Shown here piece after piece: positions 1 to 10,355 of a DNA stretch of 64,000 bases. The first letter of the stretch is position 1. Each line of letters begins with the position of its first letter. A program made the translations under genes and the position numbers. The notes beneath the pieces were generated by a model. It searched no databases. It was not told where the DNA came from and was given only the letters and a program-made list of their open reading frames with translations. The stretch is from Bolinopsis microptera (Eukaryota > Ctenophora > Tentaculata > Lobata > Bolinopsidae), in contig NC_087079.1 in the NCBI RefSeq assembly GCF_026151205.1, positions 3,925,230 through 3,989,229 on the forward strand, in the 5' to 3' direction.

Positions 1-269
1 TAGCGCTATAATTTTATAATAAAGTTTGGTAAAATATGACAGTTGAATTATTTTAGAGGCTTAGTAGGTAAATGTTGCAATATCTAGACCATCTAGAGAG
101 TTATTAATTAGTTTGTACCTAAAAATAATAACGACATGGACCCCCAAAATTATTGTGCACATTTTCTTAAACAAAATTATTTTGCACGTTTTTCTTAAAC
201 ATGACGCTCTCTAGTAGTATACCTTGTTTTACACATTATAGTTCTAGTGAATAGATTTTCACTCCGCAG

Positions 270-2983
270 GATTTGGGTTTGACAGTTGGGCAGCAGGTGA
301 CTGCTAATCCTTTTCGGGATAAGATAGAGTACCAAGCAACCATCCTACGCTGCGTTAAGGTATGCACAATAATAATAATATTAAGTACTTTTTGTGAGAC
401 TTTTTGTGAGACCATTTTATTCCACTTGTTGTCCAGGCGACTGGCTTGAAACCTAACCAATTTTTAATGACAATATTCATAATAAGATAGTGCAAATTAT
501 TTACACTTATTTCAGAGGGGCATCTTTGAACTACAGTTCGATGATGTTTGCTGCAACGTGTCTAGAAAATATATAAAGCTGATAACAGGTGAGATATGTA
601 TACTATCGGCTAGGCCTCCTTTTAAAATAAAAATTGGGTAAATGAGTTAACAATTTTGCGATCGTTGAATTAAAAGTAAAACGTGTTATTATCAGTTTAG
701 ACCTTTAAACCTTTAGACATTTATTGACAAATAACTGTAAATGTAATATAGTTTTTAAGTTTATGTATGAATTGTTTCCAAATTTCAAGAAACATATGCA
801 TTTCAGATCAAACGACAGACGAGACCGGATCTGTAATGGATGGTCCAGCTGAAGACAAGACCAGATCTTTAATGGATGGTCCAGCTAAAGACGAGACTGG
901 ATCTGTAATGGATGGTCCAGCTGAAGACGAGACTGGATCTGTAATGTGTGGTCCAGCTGAAGACGAGACTGGATCTGTAATCGATGGTCCAGCTAAAGAC
1001 GAGACCGGATCTGTAATGAATGGTCCTGCTGAAGACGAGACCGGATCTGTAATGTGTGGTCCAGCTGAAGACGAGACTGGATCTGTAATCGATGGTCCAG
1101 CTGAAGACGAGACCGGATCTGTAATGAATGGTCCTGCTGAAGACGAGACCGGATCTGTAGTGGATGGTCCAGCTGAAGACGAGACCGTATCTGTAATGGA
1201 TGGTCCGGCTGAAGACAAGACCGGATCTGTAATAAATGGTCCTGCTGAAGACGAGACCGGATCTGTAATGGATGGTCCTGCTGAAGACGAGACCGTATCT
1301 GGAATGGGTGGTCGAGCTGAAGACGAAACCGGATCTGTAATGGATGCTCCGGCTGAAGGCAAGACCGGATCTGTAATCGATGGTCCAGCTGAAGATAAGA
1401 CCAGATCTGTAATAAATTGTCCTGCTGAAGACAAGACCGGATCTGTAATGAATGGTCCTGCTGAAGACGAGACCGGATCTGTAATGGATGGTCCTGCTGA
1501 AGACGAGACCGTATCTGTAATGGGTGGTCGAGCTGAAGACGAAATCGGATCTGTAATGGATGGTCCGGCTGAAGGCGTGACCGGATCTGTAATAAATGGT
1601 CCAGCTAAAGACGAGACCGGATCTGTAATGGGTGGTCCAGCTGAAGACAAGACCGGACCTCGAGAAAACGACAATAAAGCTAATAAGCAAATGAGTTATT
1701 CTGGAATTTTAGAGAAAGAGAACAATTCAAAAAAAAACCCATATGAAGGTAAACCATTTGAATGTAATGTTTGTTCCTTCTCTTCCTCCTCCGAACCTCT
1801 TCTTCAGAAACATCTTCTGAAACATCTTCTGAAACATCAGAGAGTTCATACTAAAGAAAAACCTTTCGAGTGTGAACAGTGCTCATATGCTTGTTCTTAT
1901 AAACATCATCTAGTTTTACATCAGCGTATTCACACTGGTGAGAAGCCCCACAAGTGCAATGAATGCTCATATGCTTGTGCTCAAAAAAGTGGTCTAGTCC
2001 AACATCAGAAAATTCACACTGGTGAAAGACCATTCAAGTGTGAACATTGCTCATATGCTTCTACTCAGAAAGGCACTCTAGACTTACATCAACGAATTCA
2101 CACTGGTGAGAAACCATACAAGTGTGAGGAATGCTTGTTTGCTTTTACTCATAAAGGTAGTCTAGATAGACATCAGCGGATTCACACAGGGGAGAAACCC
2201 TACAAGTGTACAGAATGCTCATATGCTTCTTCTATAAAAGGAAATCTAGTCGTACATCAGAAAGTTCACAGTAATGAAAGACCATTCAAGTGTGAACAGT
2301 GCTCATATGCTTCTTCTCATAAACGCCTTCTAGTTTTACATCAGCGAATTCACACTCGTGAGAAATCCTACAAGTGTGAACATTGTGCACATGCTTTTGC
2401 TCTAAAATGTGATTTAGTGAAACATCGGCTAATTCACACTAGTGAGAAACTGTACAAGTGTACAGAATGCTCAAATGCTTTTTCTTATAAACATCATCTA
2501 ACCAATCATCAGAAAATTCACACAGGTGAGAGACCCTTCAAGTGCAAGGAATGCTCATATGGTTGTATTAAAAAACATGATCTTATCATACATCAACGAA
2601 TTCACACTGGTGAGAAACCCTACAAGTGCGAGGGATGCTCATATGCTTGTTCTCGAAAATCTAATCTAATCCAACATCAGCGAATTCACACAGGGGACAA
2701 TCCCTACAAATGCAGCGATTGTAAATACACAAGTTCTTCTGAATCAAATCTTATGCATCATCAACGAATTCACACCGGAGAGGAATTCTACAAGTGCGAG
2801 GAATGCTCATATGCTTGTTCACAAAAATGTGATCTAGTGAAACATCAGCGAATTCACACCGGTGTGAAACCCTACAAGTGCGAGGAATGCTCATATGCTT
2901 GTGCTCAAAAAAGTAATCTTATCCGACATCAGCGAATTCACAAAAGTGTGAACTGTGAAACCCTACAAACGCAGCGACTTTGA
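270..2983 (+). CDS. Gene A: Tudor-like / 12-residue repeat / C2H2 zinc-finger protein (5' partial)
   Basis: Seen: exons 270-359, 516-588 and 807-2983, each with AG acceptors and GT donors; phases join cleanly. The first exon lies left of the window, because its homologue in gene B is 6137-6190. The ATG at 767 is in intron sequence, since the acceptor CAG ends at 806. Exons 2-3 encode a V-G-x2-V-x-A ... Y-x-A-x-I ... F-E-L-x-F-D pattern resembling a Tudor-like barrel. Next come 23 copies of a 12-residue acidic repeat (consensus GPAEDETGSVMD), then 14 C2H2 fingers with mostly TGEKPY-type linkers. The last residues after 2940 are out of frame with the tail of the paralogues, and a frame-shifted remnant of one more finger runs to about 3048. 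Inferred: nuclear DNA-binding regulator. Family membership in C2H2 is certain; the Tudor call is by pattern only. Confidence 0.85.
839..1657 (+). repeat. 36-bp coding minisatellite, 23 units (gene A)
   Basis: Tandem in-frame 36-bp units encode GPAEDETGSVMD variants (D/N/C/G at position 1, E or K at position 7). Since 36 is a multiple of three and the unit lacks antisense stops, long shadow frames are open on the other strand. Confidence 0.95.
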
Positions 2984-3070
2984 ATACGCCAGCCCTTCTA
3001 AATCAAATCTTTTAAAACACCAACGAATTCATAATGAAAAGAAACGTTAGAAAAGAAGATCAGTTAAGTG
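2984..3070 (+). other. Degenerate finger tail and 3' flank of gene A
   Basis: The sequence continues in another frame as a finger remnant ending in K-H-Q-R-I-H and a short basic tail with a TAG near 3048. The same tail sequence is found downstream of the other family members, so gene A lost its original C-terminus through an indel near 2945-2960. Confidence 0.6.
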
Positions 3071-4998
3071 CAGCAATAGCAGCAAATCTGGGGAAACTTG
3101 GTGGACATTGACTTTTTTCACAAAATTTGTGTATGTTGACTTCAACATGATATTGCAGCTTATTGTGGTTAATCTCAATGTTGGAGTGATGTTTTTCTGG
3201 TGCGCAAAACACTGCAGTACAGTTATGTTGAATAATTGAGGTTAATGAATCCTCTATGTGGCCACTATGGTGGTTTAAATACCAGTTTTAGGGTTAACCA
3301 CCATTTTGAGATATGATATTATGAAATGAGTAGTCATTATATTGAGATCATCCCATGGTGCAACTATTACAAAAGTTTAAAACTCTTATTGGGGGCATTT
3401 TGTGGTCCTAATGGTGGTTAAATGGAAGATGAACGATGAGCAATAAATATTGCTCTGGTTATAGATGTATAGTGGTGGTTGTTCATTTGTACATGGATGA
3501 TAATTTTTCATCACAAATGTGCAATTTAATAGTATGGTTAATTTTAGGTGGTTAATATTCGTAAAAAATGCTAAAAAGATGGTTAAAACGTCAAAATATT
3601 TTGTTAACCACCAATCAAAACAATATTAATGCTTTTAGTCAACTGTTTCTGGTCAACAAAGGATATTTGAAGGGTTTTGATAACAGTTATCAAGAAATGT
3701 TGTCATTAAAGTGGTTAAAAGGGCTATATGACTTGCTAGGCTGTTGAACAAGGCATCTATTAAAGTGAAAATTAACCACAATATGAAGTTCGGATAATGG
3801 TTTGCTATCCAATTGAGTGTATAATTGTTTGCAAATCCATAATTGACCCCAAGTTCATGCATTATGATCAATGTGCAGCTATGGTGGTTAAAATGTCTCG
3901 AAAATACCCTATATTTGCTCTAATTAACCATTTTTAGAGCACATATTAGCTTTGTAAAGCTATAGCTGGCCATGCTGCATTATCTAGATATAACTACCAG
4001 CTCATCTATGTGCACAAAAACATTGCTGAGTCCTTTGTTGCGTCCAGCATGGTTAATAAAGGTCTAAAATTGACCTAAATCAGTGTTTTTGGTCGTTTTA
4101 AACCGCCATACGGCCACACATTCTGTTGCATTATCTTTAAAATCACTTATTATCCTTCAGCTATCTCTCATAATCAAATATCAAAACAAAATAAGGCACA
4201 AAAAGTTTGGAGGTTGCTGAATAATGGTTAATTAGTGATGGCTTCTGTTGACCGAAAGTCCAAAATAAACATGTTTTAACCACATTGAGGCCACATCTAA
4301 GGTTTTATGGTATTGGGACCATAGCCAAAAGTTTTGGGCACCTGGATGGTGTCCTCTGCCTCTGAAATTATAGTGATATTTCAATGCTGTGCCATACCAG
4401 GTGGTTAAGTACGCGCAAGCGCTCTCGCACGCGTACAAACATGGTTTTTTTGATATACCACAGTTGGTGGTTAACTGTTCTACATCAGACCTTCACTAAA
4501 AGTATTGGGCACCATAGTGGTGACATAATATATAAAGAATTTAAGCATAGACTAAATATGTTGGCCTACAGATGGTTAAGTACGCGCAAGCGCGCGCGCA
4601 CGCGTACACTATAACATAAACAAATAAACCACTCCACAGACCACATTTATTAATTTTTTTATTTCCTTCTTCAACTATGTGTCAATGAACCATTTTTGTT
4701 TAATAATGACCATCAATTTTAACTGTACTACTCATATCTTCACTGTAGTAAGGGTTTGGGTGTAAGAAGTATAAAAAATGTCCACTAACAAATCAGTCAT
4801 TTTTCGACTACTTAACCACCTAACTCAGCACCAAAATGTTCTGAGATTTTTTTCGTTGCACTATCATAAAGCTATGACATTTTTGAACCTATGTAAATAT
4901 TCAGATTACTAGAATTCATATTCTGTGATTTTTAAGGGGTGGTTAAATGCTTCAAAGTGGTGTATTTCAAAGTTTCCCCAGATTTGCTGCTATTGCTG
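3071..4998. mobile_element. Non-autonomous DNA transposon, about 1.9 kb, with 28-bp TIRs
   Basis: The left end at 3071 (CAGCAATAGCAGCAAATCTG, continuing GGGAAACTT) is repeated inverted at the right end near 4970-4998. No transposase ORF is present. The interior carries many GGTTAA/TTAACC motifs and two CpG-rich near-palindromic copies at about 4406-4438 and 4573-4609. At companion 3 and gene D the equivalent spacer goes straight from AGATCAGT to GTCTCAC without this insert, which supports a discrete insertion. A clean target duplication could not be defined. Confidence 0.75.
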
Positions 4999-5019
4999 AG
5001 AGTTGTCTCACTATTGTTT

Positions 5020-5616
5020 TTTAGATTATTGATGCTCTTGCTTGCAAATCTTGTTCTCCCCAAATTTGAGACATTTATTCTAGAGTCTTGACAGACATTG
5101 AACACTAATTGTTACCACCTGTTGTTAAGACACACGATTTAAACTGTGTGGAAATTGTGTTCTGTAAACTATGCCTTTTAATTCAGATGTACTGCAGGAA
5201 CATACACTGCTTGGGCCCTATGCAGGAGGACGTAACATTAACAGCCGGTAACATTAACAGCCGGTAATGGTTATATTAGACAATGTGGCGTTACTTTTTA
5301 AAGTTTTTATTAATGCTTGTATGTTTCATAATTTATTGCAAAGTAAAGATATTATTTTGTAATCTTGAGATGAATTTATACAAATTATCGATTTTTAGAT
5401 TTAGTCTTTAGAACCGTGATTTTGTCCTGCAGAGCTAGAGGGTTTCCCTGACCCCTTCGAAATAGCTTAATAAAATATTTTTGGATTATGAAACCATCCA
5501 AAGGTATATGATTTAAGTGTTTAATGTGATAAGAAAAGTTGTTACTGTTTTAAATACTCGTATAATTACTAATTGTATTTAATGTAATTCTAACTTCTTG
5601 AATCTGATCACAGGAA
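5020..5616 (+). other. Duplicated upstream region of a companion ZF gene
   Basis: This spacer is near-identical in layout to the region before companion 1 (9840-10355) and to 41,224-41,770 on the other strand. It leads to an AG acceptor at about 5630. It probably represents promoter or 5' UTR intron sequence; no separate gene is visible. Confidence 0.6.
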
Positions 5617-5690
5617 AGATTTCCATGTCAAATCGGGAGATTTATTGAACATATCGCTGCTCACATTACCAAACATTGTATGTCAAAATT
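5617..5690 (+). pseudogene. Companion ZF gene remnant with internal deletion
   Basis: After the acceptor the frame starts M-S-N-R-E like the companion genes, then jumps into sequence resembling the end of their first finger (F-I-E-H-I-A-A-H) and hits TGA at once. About 130 bp of the normal exon is missing at the join. The same broken copy sits upstream of gene D (39,730-39,810, minus), so the deletion predates that duplication. Confidence 0.75.
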
Positions 5691-6136
5691 TAAATTTTTA
5701 CATATTATCATGAATCTACGCTCAATTCCACACATACAAGTAAGTGCAGTTTCAAAGCAAAATTCAACAACATCATTTTTTAAACAAACATATTATGTGC
5801 CTTCACAGTCATTCTGTGATATGTAGCATCCTTTTGTTGTTTAATTATGGATGAAGTAGACTCTAGAACATGGTGAGACTTTCCATTGGTAATGCTTAAA
5901 GTATTTCCATTAAATTATTGTTTAAATCAGCACGCACGTCCTGATCCTCGTGATCGTAGTAATAGACATTTCATGCTCGCTGTATGTGCTGTTGTTTACA
6001 GAACTCTGATTGGGGCATGTGATATTAAGCCTGCTTTCATGCCACATTTGCCTCGACTGTCTTATGATGTAAATGACTTGTAATTTCATGGTTATACAGC
6101 TCATATACTGACTTTATTATTTTGAAGCTTAAGTCC

Positions 6137-8871
6137 ATGGCTGACGGTGACAAAATGGGAAGAAATCATGGCTGTGATACTGATGAGAAGGTTTGTTTAT
6201 CATTGCTAGAGCTATAATTTTATAATAAAGTTTGGTAAAATATGACAGTTAAATTATTTTAGAGGCTTAGTAGGTAAATGTTGCAATATCTAGACCATCT
6301 AGAGAGTTATTAATTAGTTTGTACCTAAAAATAATAACGACATGGACCCCCAAAATTATTGTGCACATTTTCTTGAATAAAATTATTTTGCACGTTTTTC
6401 TTAAACATGACGCTCTCTAGTAGTATACCTTGTTTTATACATTATAGTTCTAGTGAATAGATTTTCACTCCGCAGGATTTGGGTTTGACAGTTGGGCAGC
6501 AGGTGACTGCTAATCCTTTTCGGGATAAGATAGAGTACCAAGCAACCATCCTACGCTGCGTTAAGGTATGCACAATAATAATAATATTAAGTACTTTTGG
6601 TTTAAAGCAGTGTGAGACCATTTTATTCCACTTGTTGTCCAGGCGACTGGCTTGAAACCTAATCAATTTTTAATGACAATATTAATAATAAGATAGTGAA
6701 AATTATTTACACTTATTTCAGAGGGGGATCTTTGAACTACAGTTCGATGAAGTTTGCTGCAACGTGTCTAGAAAATATATAAAGCTGATAACAGGTGGGA
6801 TATTTATGCTATCGGCTAGGCCTCCTTTAAAAATAAATATTGGGTAAATAAGTCAACAATTTTGCGATCGTTGAATTAAAGTAAAACGTGTTATTATCAC
6901 TTTGGACAGTTATTGCCAAATAACTGTAAAATATAGTTTTTAAGTTTATGTATGAATTGTTTCCGAATTTCAAGAAACATGTGCATTTCAGATCAAATAG
7001 CAGACGAGACCAGATCTGTAATGTGTGGTCAAGCTAAAGACGAGACCGGATCTGTAATGAATGGTCTAGTTGAAGACGAGACCGATTCTGTAATGGGTGG
7101 TCCAGCTGATGACGAGACCAGATTTGTAATGGGTGGTGCAGCTGAAGACACTACCGATTCTGTAATGGATGGTCCAGCTGAAGATAAGACAGGATCTGTA
7201 ATGGATGGTTCAGCTGAAGACAAGATCGGATCTGTGATAGGTGGTCCAGCTGAAGACGAGACCGATTCTGTAATAGGTGGTCCAGCTGAAGACGAGACCG
7301 GATCTGTTATGGATGGTTCAGCTGAAGACAAGATCGGATCTGTAATAGGTGGTCCAGCTGAAGACAAGATCGGATCTGTAATGGATGGTTCAGCTGAAGA
7401 CAAGATCGGATCTGTAATAGGTGGTCCAGCTGAAGACAAGATCGGATCTGTGATAGGTGGTCCAGCTGAAGACGAGACCGATTCTGTAATGGATGGTCCA
7501 GCTGAAGACAAGACAGGATCTGTAATGGATGGTTCAGCTGAAGACAAGATCGGATCTGTAATAGGTGGTCCAGCTGAAGACAAGACCGATTCTGTAATGG
7601 ATGGTCCAGCTGAAGACAAGACCGGATCTGTAATAGGTGGTCCAGCTGAAGACGAGACCGATTCTGTAATGGGTGGTCTAGCTAAAGACGAGACCGGATT
7701 TGTAATGGGTGGTCCAGCTAAAGACGAGACCGGATTTGTAATGGGTGGTCTACCTGAAGACGAGACCGGATTTGTAATGGGTGGTCCAACTGAAGACAAG
7801 ACCGTTTCTGTAATGGATGGTCCAGCTGAAGACAAGACCGGATCTGTAATGGGTGGTCTAGCTGAAGATAAGACTGGATCTGTAATGGGCGGTCCAGCTG
7901 AAGACAAGACCGGATCTCGAAAAAACGACAATAAAGCTAATAAGCTTATGAGTTTTTCTGGAATTTTAGAGAAAGAGAAGAATTCAAAGAATACCCCCTA
8001 TGAACGTAAACCATTTGAATGTAATATTTGTTCCTTTTCTTCCTCCTCCGAACCTCTTCTTCAGAAACATCTTCTGGAACATCTTCTGAAACATCAGAGA
8101 ATTCATACTAAAGAAAAATCTTTCGAGTGTGAACAGTGCTCATACGCTTGTTCTAATAAACATCATCTAGTTTTACATCAGCGAATTCACACTGGTGAGA
8201 AGCCCCACAAGTGCAAGGAATGCTCATATGCTTGTGCTCAAAAAAGTAGTCTAGTCGAACATCAGAGAGTTCACACTGGTGAAAGACCATTCAAGTGTGA
8301 ACATTGCTCATATGCTTCTTCTCAGAAAGGCACTCTAGACTTACATCAACGAATTCACACTGGTGAGAAACCATACAAGTGCGAGGAATGCTCATTTGCT
8401 TTCACTCAAAAAGGTAGTTTAGTTAAACATCAGCGAATTCACACTGGTGAGAAACCCTACAAGTGTACAGAATGCTCATATGCTTCTTCTATAAAATGTA
8501 ATCTAGTCCAACATCAGAAAGTTCACACTAATGAAAGACCATTCAAGTGTGAACAGTGTTCATATGCTTCTTCTCGTAAACGCCTTCTTGTTTTACATCA
8601 GCGAATTCACACTGGTGAGAAACCCTACAAGTGTACAGAATGCTCATATGCTTCTTCTATAAAATGTAATCTAGTCCAACATCAGAAAGTTCACACTAAT
8701 GAAAGACCATTCAAGTGTGAACAGTGTTCATATGCTTCTTCTCGTAAACGCCTTCTAGTTTTACATCAGCGAATTCACACAGGTGAGAAACCCTACAAGT
8801 GTACAGAATGTTCATATGCATGTTCTGTAAAAGGTAATCTAGTCAAACATCAGCGAAATCAGCATTTGTAG
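6137..8871 (+). CDS. Gene B: Tudor-like / 12-residue repeat / C2H2 zinc-finger protein (complete)
   Basis: Seen: four exons 6137-6190, 6476-6565, 6722-6794 and 6992-8871 sum to 2097 bp, a multiple of three, giving about 698 residues. Exon 1 starts ATGGCTGACGG. Residues about 19-72 form the Tudor-like stretch, encoded by exons 2-3. Then come 25 copies of the 12-residue repeat with a DGS/GGP alternation specific to this copy, and ten C2H2 fingers, the tenth cut short (H-Q-R-N-Q-H-L, stop). Fingers 6-7 and 8-9 are an almost exact 168-bp in-frame duplication. Out-of-frame finger remnants continue to about 8970, so the C-terminus is secondarily truncated. Function unknown; inferred nuclear nucleic-acid binder. 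Confidence 0.88.
7024..7917 (+). repeat. 36-bp coding minisatellite, 25 units (gene B)
   Basis: These are in-frame 36-bp units like those of gene A. A higher-order alternation of DGSAEDKIGSVI and GGPAEDKIGSVM types in the middle suggests unequal exchange of two-unit blocks. Confidence 0.95.
8452..8787 (+). repeat. 168-bp tandem duplication of a two-finger module
   Basis: 8452-8619 and 8620-8787 differ at only about two positions (CTTGTT/CTAGTT and CACTGG/CACAGG). The duplication adds two fingers in frame and is therefore very recent. Confidence 0.9.
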
Positions 8872-9043
8872 GGAGAATCCCTGCAAATGTAACGACTGTG
8901 AATACACAAGCCCTTCTAAATCAAATTTTATTAATGATCATCAATGAATTCATACTGAGAAAAAACGTTATAAAGAAAGATCAGGGCCAGGGTAGTCTCA
9001 CGATTAACTTTTGTTAGATTATTGATGCTCATGCTTTCAAATA

Positions 9044-9836
9044 CAGGGGGGAGGGGCCAAAAGTCAGTACCCATACGTTGGCCTTAATAGCTCAGTCACT
9101 GAGTGTCTAATTAAAATAATTCTTTCGGTTATGACTTACTACCATGACCACCTCAGCTCTGGTTCGAGGAATTTTTCAAATTGAAAAATATTCGTGTTAT
9201 GTATGTTCATTTGTTACAAATAAAGGTTCATTTTCGCATTTGTTTGTAGTTTGGACCATAGTCAGATTGAGCAAAATTGTATTGAATTGTGTGGCCATTT
9301 GAATTACGTTTGTTCTGAAAAATGATAGTTCTAGCTTCTCAGATGGCCGAGATGTGAAGCATAGTTACGAGTTTGTTCATTACGTGTGATTAGGTGATTG
9401 AGTTGAGGCTAGATCCGCATTATGGGAATCGTGCAGAGAGCTCAATTACAGTGTTGTAATTAGGTAATAATTGATTACCCAATCAATTTTGCTAACGAGA
9501 TAAACAAATTGCTTGATAACTTCGTCATTTTCAATCCGTTTCGAAACCATCTTATCAGGTTATAATATTCTGGATTAAATGACTTATTGCGATATGTTAC
9601 AACGGAGTCTCTAACATGTTCGCAAACGTTAAACACGAGTATAAGCAATTAAATGTTGATTGTTGATTAGGTGTGGCTCCCAAATATCCAATTTTAAAAT
9701 TTTTGTGACTGAATCCTCGAACAAGTAGGTACAGTGCAGTATGCCATCTACAAAGCAACAACTATATAAAATGTAAAACACGGTGGTGGTTCATGACCCA
9801 ATGTTTGGATACTGACTTTTGGCCCCCGGCCCCCTG
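9044..9836. mobile_element. TIR element (793 bp), copy 1, with TA flanks
   Basis: Inverted ends read CAGGGGG...GGGCCAAAAGTCAGTA on the left and its complement on the right at about 9800-9836, with TA on both outer sides. No ORF is present. The left end also carries a tRNA-like A-box (TAGCTCAGTCACTGAG, about 9088) and, about 70 bp on, a B-box-like GGTTCGA. The orthologous copy is at 36,146-36,925, so insertion came before the cluster duplication. Confidence 0.8.
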
Positions 9837-10355
9837 TATTATAATCCACCCCAAATTTGAAATATTTATTTTAGAGTCCACAAAACAGTAATTGTTACTG
9901 CATCTCTGCATGATCACTGTGTGGAACTTGTGTTTTTTTAACCATGCCTTTTAATTCAGATGTACTAAATACATGTACTGCTTGTGGCTCTATGCTATGC
10001 AGGGGGACCTAAGATTAACAGCTGGTAATGGTTATATTAGACAACGTGGCGTTATTTTTTAATGTTTTTTTTAATGCTTGTATGTTTCATAATTTAATGA
10101 AGATATTATTTTGTAATCTGGAGATGAGTTTTTAATACTATTATACATTTTTAAATTTAGTGTTTAAAACCACGAGTTTGTTCTGCAGGGGTTTCCCTGC
10201 TCCCCTGGCCTTCAAAATAGCTTAATAAATTGTTTGAACTGTATTGTGAAACCATCCAAAGGAAGATTATTTAAGTCTTTATTGTGCCAAGTAAAGTTTT
10301 TACTCTTTTAGATACTAGTATTTGATGTAATTCTAACTTCTTGAATCTGTTTGCA
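9837..10355 (+). other. Upstream region of companion 1
   Basis: This repeats the spacer seen at 5020-5630 and, inverted, at 34,996-35,350 and 41,224-41,770. It ends in a polypyrimidine/CAG acceptor at 10,353-10,355, so at least one upstream, probably non-coding, exon is likely; I could not place it. Confidence 0.5.

Noticed and set aside
236..460. Minus-strand 74-codon ORF, recurring upstream of every ZF gene
   Set aside because: It is the antisense of exon 2 and its intron.
767..806. ATG at 767 as start of gene A
   Set aside because: It lies upstream of the CAG acceptor ending at 806. The exon phase and the B, C, D copies place the real start in an upstream exon; in D the same intron stretch contains a stop.
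808..1690. Antisense ORFs of 288 and 273 codons over gene A repeats (also over B, C, D)
   Set aside because: They are created by the 36-bp repeat; the sense frame alone continues into zinc fingers and matches the splice pattern.
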